From Verrucomicrobiota bacterium (GTDB lineage: Bacteria; Verrucomicrobiota; Verrucomicrobiia; Verrucomicrobiales; DEV007): a DNA stretch of 63,627 bases. The stretch is taken from assembly GCA_024277195.1 (NCBI GenBank), contig JAJRVS010000259.1, positions 1 through 63,627 on the forward strand, in the 5' to 3' direction. A model generated the notes under the pieces. The model was not told the DNA's origin. It worked only from the letters and a program-made list of their open reading frames with translations, and did not search any database. A program made the position numbers and the translations under genes. How positions within the stretch are numbered: position 1 is the stretch's first letter; each line of letters starts with the position of its first letter. Below are positions 27,112 through 36,097 of this stretch, piece after piece.

Positions 27112-28654
27112 GCAATACCCTATCATCGTATTACTGGTGCTATTGTTTGGAGCACTTTTTGTAGGTCTGGCCGGCATGGCGGATCGGCGGGTGTGTTTTC
27201 CTCTGACGATGACGGCCTTGGTTTTAGCGGTGATGGTTTCGGTGGGGATTTTGCAACGGGTGATCAGTGGCGGCGTGATTCGCTATTTTGTTGGTGGGTG
27301 GAGCCGGCCGGTGGGCATCGGTATCGAACTGAGGATCGATACAATCAATGCGCTGGTGCTGTTGACCATCACTACGGTGGGCCTATTGACGGCACTGTTT
27401 TCTTTCCGCCGGGTACAGGAGGACAAAACTGAAAAAACGCCTTTGTTTTACGTGCTCTATTTGCTGCTGATCATGGGCTTGTCGGGGATGGTGATCACTG
27501 GCGATGCGTTTAATTTGTATGTTTTGTTGGAGGTATCTTCGCTTACGTCTTATGCGCTGATTGCGATGGGTAAGTCGCGCCGCGCGGCAGTGGCGGCGTT
27601 CAGTTATATCATCATGGGAACGATTGGCGCATCGTTTTATTTGCTCGGCGTGGGATACCTCTATTTGCGCACTGGCACGTTGAACATGATGGAGATTCAT
27701 CAGGCGATTTTGGCTTTGGATGGTCCTTCGAGCACTATTGTGGTGGCTTTTGTACTGATCCTTGTTGGTTTGATGATCAAGATGGCTTTTTTCCCCTTGT
27801 TTGGCTGGTTGCCCAACGCTTACTCTTATTGCCCGTCGTCGACGTCCTGTGTGGTTGCACCGTTGATGACCAAAGTGGGGGTGTATGTGATGGTGCGGAT
27901 GATGCTGACAGTGTTTGGTACTGAGTGGGTGTTTGAAAACCTGCAGTACACCCAGTGGATGGTGGGCATCGCGGTGCTGGCGATTCTGGCAGGTTCAGTG
28001 ATGGCGCTAGCCCAAGTGGAATTGAAAAAAATGTTTTGTTATCTGATTGTCGCTGAGGTGGGTTACATGGTGGGCGGTGCTTGGATGGCGAATCATTGGG
28101 GCATGGTGGGCACGATTTATCACATCATGGGCGATGCTTTTATGACTTTGTGCATGTTTTTGGCTGCTGGTATTTTTGTCAAACAAGCGGGCGTGGTGCG
28201 CATCGATCAACTGGATGGCATGTTTCGCAAAATGCCGTGGACGATGGCGGGTTTTGTGGTGGGTGCTCTGGCGATGATCGGGATCCCGCCGACCTGTGGG
28301 TTTTTCAGTAAACTGTATCTCATTCGCGGAGGTATGGAGTCTGGGCATTGGGGGTATGTGATGGCGCTGTTGATTTCCAGTCTGGTGAATGCGGTGCTGT
28401 TTTTCAGGATTTTTGAGATTGCCTATTTCGGCAAAAAACCTGCAGAGGGTCATGGGCACCATGTAGATCATTCCGAAGAGAGTGTGATTAAGGAAGCGCG
28501 GCCGAGTGCTTTGATACCGCTTTTGGCAACGGCGGTGATTATTGTGTTGCTGGGGCTTTTTAATAGCAATCTGGTGGAGTTGATCGAACGCTCTTTGCAG
28601 GGTTCGGAGGTGATTGGAACGAGAGCTTTGTCTTCGAAAGGGGGGCTGGGCTGA
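27104..28654 (+). CDS. Antiporter large subunit D, copy 1 (MrpD/NuoN-like)
   Basis: A 516-residue protein with about 14 transmembrane helices. It carries the acidic membrane residue in GDAFNLYVLLEVSSLTSYAL and the Lys in GLMIKMAFFPLFGWLPNAYS, which belong to the proton-transfer path of the NuoL/M/N-MrpA/D superfamily. It lacks the extended NuoL lateral helix. The C-terminus carries a His-rich loop (EGHGHHVDH). It overlaps the C subunit by 8 bp. Confidence 0.92.
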   Translation: MAEQYPIIVLLVLLFGALFVGLAGMADRRVCFPLTMTALVLAVMVSVGILQRVISGGVIRYFVGGWSRPVGIGIELRIDTINALVLLTITTVGLLTALFSFRRVQEDKTEKTPLFYVLYLLLIMGLSGMVITGDAFNLYVLLEVSSLTSYALIAMGKSRRAAVAAFSYIIMGTIGASFYLLGVGYLYLRTGTLNMMEIHQAILALDGPSSTIVVAFVLILVGLMIKMAFFPLFGWLPNAYSYCPSSTSCVVAPLMTKVGVYVMVRMMLTVFGTEWVFENLQYTQWMVGIAVLAILAGSVMALAQVELKKMFCYLIVAEVGYMVGGAWMANHWGMVGTIYHIMGDAFMTLCMFLAAGIFVKQAGVVRIDQLDGMFRKMPWTMAGFVVGALAMIGIPPTCGFFSKLYLIRGGMESGHWGYVMALLISSLVNAVLFFRIFEIAYFGKKPAEGHGHHVDHSEESVIKEARPSALIPLLATAVIIVLLGLFNSNLVELIERSLQGSEVIGTRALSSKGGLG

Positions 28655-28655
28655 T

Positions 28656-30155
28656 ATGCCGGAAGTGATCCAGACTTACATGCCGCTGTGGGCTTGTTTG
28701 AGCGCCTTGTTTGCGGTGGTGCCGATTGTATTGCTGCGCAGGGAAACGTTCTTGCGTGAGGGGGCTACTTTTGTGGCGGGTTTTGTGATGCTGGGTTTTG
28801 TGATTTCGATGGTGCCCGAGGTGCTGGCGGGCAAGGTCTTGGAATGCACGCTGATTGAGATCACCGCGGATGTGCCGATCAAGTTCCGGGTGGACGGACA
28901 GGGTATGTTGTTTGCCTTGGTGGCGTCGAGTTTGTGGATTGTGACCTCGCTGTATTCAGTGGGTTATATGCGAGGATTGAAGGAGCATTCGCAGACGCGG
29001 TTTTTTGTGTTTTTTGCGGTTTCCCTGACGGCAACGATGGGGGTGGCTTTTGCTGGCAACCTGTTGACGCTCTATTTGTTTTACGAAATGTTGTCGCTGG
29101 CAACCTGGCCACTGGTGACTCATCATCAGGATAAAGAAGCACGTGGAGGTGGACGGAAATATCTGGCTTATTTGTTAGGCACCTCAGTGGGGTTTGCGCT
29201 GCCGGCTTTGATTTTTTGTTACGTCAAAGCTTCGGCGACTGGGCTCGAATTTTCAGCTGCGGGTTTCCTGGCCAGCACTGGGGTAGAAGGCTCGACCGCT
29301 CTGGTGCTGTTATTACTTTTCACTTTCGGCTTCTCCAAAGCGGGGCTGATGCCTTTTCATTCGTGGCTGCCTGGTGCGATGGTGGCACCGACCCCGGTGT
29401 CGGCTTTGTTGCATGCGGTGGCAGTGGTGAAGGTGGGCGTGTTCTGCATCATCCGGGTGTTCACCGGAGTATTTGGTTTGGCTTTTTTGAAGGAATTGGA
29501 CATCGCCATCGTGGTGTCCTGGATCGCGGCTTTCACGGTGATCACTTCGTCATTGATCGCCTTGACGCAGGATAATTTGAAGCGTCGGCTGGCTTTTTCG
29601 ACGATTGGTCAGTTGGCCTACATTATTTTGGGAGTGTCTTTGCTGGAGGATCGAGCGGTGATCGGCTCGATGGCACACATCGCCATGCATGCGGTGGGTA
29701 AAATCACTTTGTTCATGTGTGCGGGGGCGATTTTTGTGGCAACGGGCAAAAAATATGTCAGTCAGATGGACGGACTGGGACGCAAGATGCCGCTGACCTT
29801 TGTTGCGTTCACGATTGGAGCATTGAGTGTGATTGGGCTGCCGCCGACGGGCGGATTGATCAGTAAATTTTATTTGGTGACTGGCGCAATGGATGCGGGC
29901 CAACCATTGTTGGTGACCGTTTTTCTGGTGAGCACGCTATTGAACGCTGCCTATTTGTTGCCGGTCGGTTACCGCGCTTTTTTTCCCAGGGATCGGCAAC
30001 TGTCGAGTCAGCCCTTTTCTTGGAAAACAACGGCAGAAGCTCCTTGGGCAGCGGTGTTGCCACTTTGTGTGACTTCTATCTTGGCGATCGTATTATTTGT
30101 GAAACCTCAACTGCTATTAAAACTCGCCAGTCTGATGGTGAGTGATGTGGGATAA
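28656..30155 (+). CDS. Antiporter large subunit, copy 2 (MrpA/MrpD/NuoL superfamily)
   Basis: A 499-residue protein. The ATG at 28656 lies one base after the previous stop; an earlier start at 28614 would overlap it. About 14 transmembrane helices include LLTLYLFYEMLSLATWPLVTH (key Glu), GFSKAGLMPFHSWLPGAMVAP (key Lys) and LLHAVAVVKVGVFCIIRVF (His/Lys pair typical of the superfamily). It is clearly a paralogue of copies 1 and 3, with low mutual identity. Role: a further ion-translocating module. Confidence 0.9.
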   Translation: MPEVIQTYMPLWACLSALFAVVPIVLLRRETFLREGATFVAGFVMLGFVISMVPEVLAGKVLECTLIEITADVPIKFRVDGQGMLFALVASSLWIVTSLYSVGYMRGLKEHSQTRFFVFFAVSLTATMGVAFAGNLLTLYLFYEMLSLATWPLVTHHQDKEARGGGRKYLAYLLGTSVGFALPALIFCYVKASATGLEFSAAGFLASTGVEGSTALVLLLLFTFGFSKAGLMPFHSWLPGAMVAPTPVSALLHAVAVVKVGVFCIIRVFTGVFGLAFLKELDIAIVVSWIAAFTVITSSLIALTQDNLKRRLAFSTIGQLAYIILGVSLLEDRAVIGSMAHIAMHAVGKITLFMCAGAIFVATGKKYVSQMDGLGRKMPLTFVAFTIGALSVIGLPPTGGLISKFYLVTGAMDAGQPLLVTVFLVSTLLNAAYLLPVGYRAFFPRDRQLSSQPFSWKTTAEAPWAAVLPLCVTSILAIVLFVKPQLLLKLASLMVSDVG

Positions 30156-30158
30156 AAA

Positions 30159-30464
30159 ATGGCTCAACAAAAAAAAGAATTTGATTGGTTTGACCGTCCG
30201 AGCTCGCGGCGACTTTTGTGGCGTTTGTTGTGGGGAGCCTGCGCTCTGTCGGTGGTTGCCGAATTGTTTGTTCATCGCCATCCGTATTTTGGCATCGACG
30301 GGATTTTTGGTTTTTATGCGCTGTTGGGTTTCATCGGCTGCACGGTGATGATTTTATTGGAGAAGGGCTTGGGGAAATGGGTGAAGCGGAGTGAAGATTA
30401 TTATAATGATCACATCGAGGATGATGTGATTCCTGAAGATATAGATGACGGCCATGCTGACTGA
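30159..30464 (+). CDS. Small membrane subunit of unknown function within the antiporter operon
   Basis: A 101-residue protein with two transmembrane helices (about 22-40 with LLWGACALSVVAELFVH, and 48-66 with IFGFYALLGFIGCTVMILL). A basic segment (EKGLGKWVKRSEDYYND) and an acidic tail (HIEDDVIPEDIDDGHAD) follow. It is not a recognised MrpA-G or MbhA-H subunit. It begins 3 nt after copy 2 and overlaps the start of copy 3, so it is translated with them and is a likely accessory or structural subunit. Confidence 0.78.
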   Translation: MAQQKKEFDWFDRPSSRRLLWRLLWGACALSVVAELFVHRHPYFGIDGIFGFYALLGFIGCTVMILLEKGLGKWVKRSEDYYNDHIEDDVIPEDIDDGHAD

Positions 30465-32235
30465 TATCCCTCCATCACTATTGCTGTTCGCCGGAGCATT
30501 GATCACCATGCTGCTGCGTGGTCGTGCACGGAATATTTTCCTGGTGGTTTTGCCGGCTTACACTTTCTGGCACATCTCCCAGCTGTCTTTTAGCGAAGGG
30601 CCGAAGATGGAATTCCTGCCGACTTTTGATGCGCTCGAACCTTTGCGAGTGGACAAGCTCAGCAAAGCTTTTGGCTACATTTTCACCCTGAACGCGGCGG
30701 TTGCTTTCCTGTTTGCCTTTTATGTCAAAAAGGCGTTCCAGCATGTCTGGGCCTTGGTCTATATCGGCGCGGCTCTGGGGGTGATTTTTGCTGGAGACTT
30801 GATTACGCTGTATGTGTATTGGGAGTTGATGGCGATCTCGTCGGCTTTTGTGATCATTGCCCGTAATACCCTGCGTGCCAAGCAAGCTACTTTTCGTTAC
30901 GTGATGGTGCATATCTTTGGTGGGCTGTTGCTGCTGGCAGGTATTGTGATGACGGTTTCGTCGAGTGGCAGCATCGCCTTTGATAGTTTCGATTACGCTG
31001 ATGCCAATCTGGGCACCTGGCTGATTCTGGCAGGATTCCTAGTCAATGCGGCAGCGCCCTTATTTTCCTCCTGGCTGTCGGACGCCTATCCGGAAGCCAG
31101 TGTGACCGGCGGATTGATCCTCAGTGCTTATACCACCAAAACGGCGGTTTATACATTGCTGCGTGGCTTCCCGGGATGGGAACCGCTGATGGTGATTGGC
31201 TGCGTGATGGCGGTGTTTGGCATCATGTATGCACTGCTGGAAAATGACATGCGCCGCATATTGGCTTATTCGATTATCAATCAGGTGGGCTTCATGGTTT
31301 GTGCGGCGGGTATTGGGACCAAGATGGCGATCGCCGGAGCGGTGGCACATGCTTTTTGTCACATCATTTACAAGTCGCTGCTGTGGATGTCAGCTGGCGC
31401 GGTGTTGTATCGCACGGGGAAAAGTCGCTGCACGGATTTGGGGGGCTTGTATAAAACGATGCCGTGGACTTTGTTGTTTGGGGGCATTGGAGCTTTGGCG
31501 ATTTCGGCGGTGCCGCTGACCAGTGGTTTCACCAGCAAGACGATCATCATCGCTGCGACCGAGCATGAGAAGTTGTTTTGGATCTGGTTGATTTTGGAGC
31601 TGGCATCGGCGGGGGTTTTTCTCCATGCAGGGATCAAATTTCCTTATTTTGTCTTTTTTAATCAAGACAAGGGATTGCGTCCCAAGGAAGCTCCGAAGAC
31701 GATGTTATGGGCGATGGGGATTTTGGCTTTCTTGTGTATCTGGTTAGGGATCCGACCGCAGATGCTTTATGATATTTTGCCTTACGCGGTGGATTATAAA
31801 GCTTACACCGCTAGTCACCTGGTGACCCAGATGCAGTTGCTGATGTTCTCGGCGCTGGTATTTTTTCTCTTTCTACCGCTGCTCAAGCGCACGGCGACGA
31901 TCAGTTTGGATGTCGATTGGTTTTACCGCAAAGGAGGAGTGGCTTTTTACCGCTTGATGGACAAGAGCCTGAACGGGATCAACGCGAAAGTGGCCGATGT
32001 GATTGCTGTTCGATACACTGCGTGGTTGGGGCGATTTCTCCGCACCGCTCCGGCTGAAATATTGGGAGGTTTGTTGGTGCCTTATTGGATGGGGATAGGA
32101 TTGAATTCGGATGAGATAGCAGGGCGTAAGGCGAAGCTGGTATTACGAGCCAAACGCGGAGCGTTTCCGGTGGGGATCACGGCTTGTCTGGCGGTGATGA
32201 TGTTGGCGATTATTTATTTGGTGGCATTGGCCTGA
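30445..32235 (+). CDS. Antiporter large subunit, copy 3 (MrpD-like, 596 aa)
   Basis: A 596-residue protein with about 15-16 transmembrane helices; it starts at the ATG at 30445 or nine bases later. Key features are LITLYVYWELMAISSAFVIIA (Glu), APLFSSWLSDAYPEASVTGG, LSAYTTKTAVYTLLRGFPGW and a long C-terminal extension (RTATISLDVDWFYRKGGVAF) resembling the lateral part of NuoL-like subunits. It overlaps the small subunit by 20 bp and ends the operon. Confidence 0.9.
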   Translation: MTAMLTDIPPSLLLFAGALITMLLRGRARNIFLVVLPAYTFWHISQLSFSEGPKMEFLPTFDALEPLRVDKLSKAFGYIFTLNAAVAFLFAFYVKKAFQHVWALVYIGAALGVIFAGDLITLYVYWELMAISSAFVIIARNTLRAKQATFRYVMVHIFGGLLLLAGIVMTVSSSGSIAFDSFDYADANLGTWLILAGFLVNAAAPLFSSWLSDAYPEASVTGGLILSAYTTKTAVYTLLRGFPGWEPLMVIGCVMAVFGIMYALLENDMRRILAYSIINQVGFMVCAAGIGTKMAIAGAVAHAFCHIIYKSLLWMSAGAVLYRTGKSRCTDLGGLYKTMPWTLLFGGIGALAISAVPLTSGFTSKTIIIAATEHEKLFWIWLILELASAGVFLHAGIKFPYFVFFNQDKGLRPKEAPKTMLWAMGILAFLCIWLGIRPQMLYDILPYAVDYKAYTASHLVTQMQLLMFSALVFFLFLPLLKRTATISLDVDWFYRKGGVAFYRLMDKSLNGINAKVADVIAVRYTAWLGRFLRTAPAEILGGLLVPYWMGIGLNSDEIAGRKAKLVLRAKRGAFPVGITACLAVMMLAIIYLVALA

Positions 32236-32275
32236 GGAAGGGGGGCTACCAATAAACACGAATTTAGAAGGCGGA

Positions 32276-32532
32276 TTTTTTTAACCACGGAGGTCAGTGG
32301 ATCAGAGCGAGCCGGAGCGAAGATAGCTGGAGGAAATTACCTGAAGGCAAATTTGCACCGATAAGAGAATGTTTTTTTTTCAGGGGGAAGAGGTTTTCTC
32401 GCCAAGGCGCAAAGAATCGCAAAGCAATGAAAGAGGGGGGGAGGGGATGTAGTTGGAGCGATCGTGCTACAATGGGGCAAATTCAAAATGAAAAATCAGT
32501 GTTCATCAGTGTGAATCAGTGGTTTCTTTTTA
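32276..32532. repeat. Composite intergenic repeat region between the antiporter operon and riboflavin synthase
   Basis: The 301-bp gap between 32235 and 32537 holds no gene. At its left is an AACCACGGA core; at its right is GTGTTCATCAGTGTGAATC then CAGTGGTTTC, which in reverse complement begins GAAACCACTG, so the ends are loosely inverted. Inside lies a segment (about 32318-32363: CTGGAGGAAATTACCTGAAG, GCAAATTTGCACCGATAAGA) that recurs at 44130-44166 and, partly, at 44214-44245. No FMN-riboswitch signature is seen upstream of the riboflavin gene. Confidence 0.55.
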
Positions 32533-32536
32533 GAAT

Positions 32537-33124
32537 ATGTTTACTGGAATTGTTGAATGTTGTGGAGAAGTAAAGTCGATGGAGCCGGTGGAGGCGGGGT
32601 TCCGTTTGTGTTTGGGCATTCCCTTTGCGCGGGAGTTGAGTGAGGGGGAGAGTGTGGCAGTGAACGGGTGCTGCCTGACGGTGACGAAGGTTGAGGATGG
32701 TTCGGTCGGTTTTGACTTGTTGGCGGAGACTTGCCGGGTGACGAATCTGGGCGATTTGAAGGCGGGAGGTGTGGTGAATTTGGAGCGTGCCTTGAGAGCG
32801 ACTGACCGGATGAGCGGGCATTTTGTGCAAGGGCATGTCGATGGCACCAGTGAGATTTTGGAATTAGAAGCGGTGGGACAGGATTATCGCTTGCGAGTTG
32901 CTTTGCCAGATCAGTTTTCGCGTTATTTGATCAACAAGGGCTCGATTTGCGTGGATGGCATGAGCCTGACGGCAGCAGAGGTGGGTGAGGATAGTTTCAC
33001 CATCTGGCTGATTCCTCACACCATGGAGATCACCAATTTAAAAAATCGTCAAGCTGGACAGCGGGTGAATCTCGAATTTGATATGCTAGCGAAGTATGTT
33101 GAGAAGCTGGTGGCAGTTAGATGA
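32537..33124 (+). CDS. ribE: Riboflavin synthase alpha subunit
   Basis: A 195-residue riboflavin synthase with two lumazine-binding repeats: MFTGIVECCGEVKSME and VNGCCLTVTKV in repeat 1, then GHFVQGHVDGTSEILELE and CVDGMSLTAAEVGEDSFTIW in repeat 2. It converts two 6,7-dimethyl-8-ribityllumazine molecules to riboflavin. It is isolated from other rib genes, and no FMN riboswitch was recognised in its leader. The gene symbol ribC or ribE depends on the organism. Confidence 0.95.
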   Translation: MFTGIVECCGEVKSMEPVEAGFRLCLGIPFARELSEGESVAVNGCCLTVTKVEDGSVGFDLLAETCRVTNLGDLKAGGVVNLERALRATDRMSGHFVQGHVDGTSEILELEAVGQDYRLRVALPDQFSRYLINKGSICVDGMSLTAAEVGEDSFTIWLIPHTMEITNLKNRQAGQRVNLEFDMLAKYVEKLVAVR

Positions 33125-33179
33125 GAACATTGGAGTCAAGAATCATGGCTATTCTGCCCAAGGGTTAGCAGGTGGCGTT

Positions 33180-34145
33180 TCACGCTTTAGCCAACTCTTC
33201 GACATGGGCGGAGACTGCTTTAGCTAGGCCTTGCGGATTGTAGCCGCCTTCCAGGATTGATACGATTTTTCCTTGGCAGAATTCTTGGGCCCATCCGCAT
33301 GTCATCTTGGTTAACTCGATAAAATCGTCGTCGGTGAGCTGGAGCATGCCAACAGGATCGTCGATGCGAGCGTCGAATCCAGAGGAGATTAAGATGAAGT
33401 CGGGTTGAAACCTTATTAAAGCGGGCTCGATCAGCTCGCGCCACTTTTTTAAGATAAGATCGCCACCGCTGCCTTCGGGCACCGGGATATTAAGGGTGCT
33501 GCCTTTGCCCTCACCTTGCCCGATTTCATCAGCAGCGCCGGTGTGGGGGTAGATATTGTCTTCGTGGCTTGAAGCGTAGAAGACCGAGGGGTCGGAGTAA
33601 AAAATGTCTTGGGTACCATTGCCGTGATGGACATCCCAATCGAGAATAGCGATGCGCTTGAGGCCGTGGCGCTGTTGTAGATGGCGAGCGGTGATCGCTA
33701 CATTGTTAAAGATGCAAAAGCCCATGCCTCTACCCGCAGAAGCGTGATGGCCAGGAGGTCTGACGGCAGCAAAGGCATTTTTTACGGTTCCTTCACAGAC
33801 CGCATCGGCGGCTGCCAGGGATGAGCCGATCGCGTCCATGGCTACATCGTAGGAGTCCGGGCAAATGGCGGTATCGCCCGTGCGGAGAACGTCGGCAAAT
33901 TGTTCCACATCCATGCGTGCCACATCGTGATACCAGGAGTCATGACACAATAAAACATCCTTGATGGTTGCGTTTTGGAAGGCTAAACGGTGATAGGCAG
34001 AGGGGGCGTTTTTGCAAAGAGCCTCCAGGTTGTTCATCACCGAGAGGTAGCGCTCGGCGCTCTCGGGGTGCATCGGTCCGGTGTCGTGCTTGAGAAAGGA
34101 CGCGTCATAGATGATGCCGGTGGTTTGGTCAGTGGGGGTTGTCAT
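33180..34145 (-). CDS. Histone deacetylase family protein (AcuC/HDAC-like)
   Basis: A 321-residue class II-like HDAC family protein. Motifs: IIYDASFLKHDTGPMHPES, RPPGHHASAGRGMGFCIFNN, the zinc-site block ILDWDVHHGNGTQDIFY, a second metal Asp region (SSGFDARIDDPVG) and the C-terminal ILEGGYNPQGL. The family includes AcuC, acetylpolyamine amidohydrolases and protein lysine deacetylases. It overlaps the CoA-transferase-GNAT gene by 4 bp, which is upstream on the same strand, pointing to a linked acetylation/deacetylation role. Confidence 0.9.
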   Translation of the reverse strand: MTTPTDQTTGIIYDASFLKHDTGPMHPESAERYLSVMNNLEALCKNAPSAYHRLAFQNATIKDVLLCHDSWYHDVARMDVEQFADVLRTGDTAICPDSYDVAMDAIGSSLAAADAVCEGTVKNAFAAVRPPGHHASAGRGMGFCIFNNVAITARHLQQRHGLKRIAILDWDVHHGNGTQDIFYSDPSVFYASSHEDNIYPHTGAADEIGQGEGKGSTLNIPVPEGSGGDLILKKWRELIEPALIRFQPDFILISSGFDARIDDPVGMLQLTDDDFIELTKMTCGWAQEFCQGKIVSILEGGYNPQGLAKAVSAHVEELAKA

Positions 34146-36025
34146 GAATTCGGATCAGCTGTTTTACTCTTTTCCTGGTGTATGGATGTTAAGAGTTGCT
34201 CGACGTCGATGGTGAATTCGTCGCTGTCTTCGCCAAAATAGGATTTTTTGTCAGCGCCAAAAGAAATAAATAGTGCCGCCATGGCTTTGTTTCGTTTGAG
34301 CACGGAAGCCCAGAATTTTTTAATACCGCGATTTTTTGCGACACAGGCCAACTCGCCAAGCAAAAAACGGGACAGGCCCAAGCGCCGTCTATTTTCTCCA
34401 ACCATGAAAGCAACTTCGGCAGACTGTCCGGACGGATCCTGATAAAAACGTGCGATGGCAGCGATCTGTTGTCGTTGCGTGTTTTCCTCGAACAGGGCGA
34501 AGGCGAGATCGACACTTTGATCTATAGAAGTGAGTTTGTAGGCGGATTCGTTGCTCATCCGGTCTTTGACGTGACCGTAGCGCATACTGATGGTTTCTTT
34601 GTCGTGCGAGTAGAAGAATTCCTGCAAAGAGCGGGTGTCGCTTGCCTTAAGCGGGCGAAATGTAAAACGTCGCCCTTTGAAATTTAGCGATTTTGAGTTT
34701 GCATGATCTTCACAGGCGTCGGTGATATGTTTGGGGGCGATGTTGTAAAATTTGGGGATCCACCCCCAGTGGTGGGCGTCGGCCAGCAGCTTTTCCCTGT
34801 AGTCGGGGTGAGCGACTTCCACCATGTTGAGAACTCTTTCGCGAATGCTGCGACCACGTAAGCGAGCGATGCCATATTCGGTAATCACATAATGAACGTC
34901 ACCGCGGCCGGTATTGACGCCACTGCCAGGTTTGAATCCCGCCACAATGCGCGAGTGTTGGCCGTCATCGGACATGGAAGTTAATACGATCAAGGGATGC
35001 CCTCCTTTGCTGTAACTTGCTCCGCGAATAAAATCCTGGGTACTGCCCATGCCGCCGTAAAACAGGTGGCCGCGTGAGTCGCGCACTACCTGACCGGTCA
35101 GATCAACTTCGTAGGCGCCGTGGATGGCGACCATCTTATGGTTTTTACGGATGCGGTTCACATTTCCGACCCAATCAGATGGGCGCATTTCGATTGTTTT
35201 ATTATTCTCGGCGAAATCGTAGAGTTGTTTGCTGCCGATAAAATTTGAGCAAGTGGCTCTGCCAACATGATATTGTTTCATGGAGTTGTCGACGGCTCCG
35301 CATTGCATCAATTCCCTCATGGCATCTGAAAACAGACCGGTATGAATCCCCAGGTGACGGTGTTTTTTCAGTGCCATGAGAACTGCCTGGGGGGTGTTGC
35401 CTAGACCTGCTTGGATGGTCGACCCATCTTCGATGAGCTGCGCAGCGTATTGTGCGGCTACTACCTGGGCAGCGCGCGGACTTTGCCAATCCAGAGTTGG
35501 CAGAGCTTGTTCGGCTTCGAGAAAGTAGTGGATCTTATCAGTGGAAATTTGAGCCGACTTTCCAGTGTGTGGCATGGATGGATTGATTTGCGCCACTACG
35601 ATGCGGGCGGCTTTGATCGCCGCTTTGACCACATCCACGCTCACCCCAAGGGAAACACAGCCGTATTTATCGGGCGGGCTCACGTGGATCAGGGCTACAT
35701 CCACGGGAAGTAGATGCCCGCCAAATAGAGTGGGCACGTCTGACAGGGGGCAGGGCGTGTAGTCTGCCCGGCCGGCGGCGACGGCTTCCTGAATGGAGGG
35801 AGTGAGAAAAAAAGTATTGGTACGTAGCGAGCTGTCGTATTTTTTATCAATCCACGGCATCTCACCGATGGTGTGGATATGAGTTAGTTCGACGTCGTGA
35901 TAGTGTCCGGATTGCTGCAGCATTGATTCTACCACCGCAAAAGGAACGGCGGCTCCCGAGCCGATGAATACTCGGCTACCGGGCAATACAATGTCTTTCC
36001 ACGCCTGTGGCGTCAGTTCTTTCAC
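34142..36025 (-). CDS. Acetyl-CoA hydrolase/CoA-transferase fused to a GNAT acetyltransferase domain
   Basis: A 627-residue fusion beginning at a GTG (36025). Residues 1 to about 430 form a 4-hydroxybutyrate CoA-transferase/acetyl-CoA hydrolase family domain, with GSRVFIGSGAAVPFAVVESM, the catalytic-Glu region AIHGAYEVDLTGQV and GGMGSTQDFIRGASYSKGGH. From about 455 a GNAT fold starts (GRRFTFRPLKASDTRSLQEFF) with the acetyl-CoA loop MVGENRRRLGLSRFLLGELA. The fusion would couple acyl-CoA handling with an N-acetyl transfer. It precedes the deacetylase gene with a 4-bp overlap. Confidence 0.88.
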   Translation of the reverse strand: MKELTPQAWKDIVLPGSRVFIGSGAAVPFAVVESMLQQSGHYHDVELTHIHTIGEMPWIDKKYDSSLRTNTFFLTPSIQEAVAAGRADYTPCPLSDVPTLFGGHLLPVDVALIHVSPPDKYGCVSLGVSVDVVKAAIKAARIVVAQINPSMPHTGKSAQISTDKIHYFLEAEQALPTLDWQSPRAAQVVAAQYAAQLIEDGSTIQAGLGNTPQAVLMALKKHRHLGIHTGLFSDAMRELMQCGAVDNSMKQYHVGRATCSNFIGSKQLYDFAENNKTIEMRPSDWVGNVNRIRKNHKMVAIHGAYEVDLTGQVVRDSRGHLFYGGMGSTQDFIRGASYSKGGHPLIVLTSMSDDGQHSRIVAGFKPGSGVNTGRGDVHYVITEYGIARLRGRSIRERVLNMVEVAHPDYREKLLADAHHWGWIPKFYNIAPKHITDACEDHANSKSLNFKGRRFTFRPLKASDTRSLQEFFYSHDKETISMRYGHVKDRMSNESAYKLTSIDQSVDLAFALFEENTQRQQIAAIARFYQDPSGQSAEVAFMVGENRRRLGLSRFLLGELACVAKNRGIKKFWASVLKRNKAMAALFISFGADKKSYFGEDSDEFTIDVEQLLTSIHQEKSKTADPNS

Positions 36026-36097
36026 AGTGATAAGTTGTCACAGAATAGTCCGGCGGCAAGTGAGGAAAGGGATCCTTAGCCTAAGGGATTGAATAAA

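Noticed and set aside
32236-32536. Possible FMN riboswitch before the riboflavin synthase gene
   Set aside because: No conserved RFN-element core such as the GGGGCAGGG and CCGACCGGCGG blocks was found; the region is filled by repeat-like sequence.
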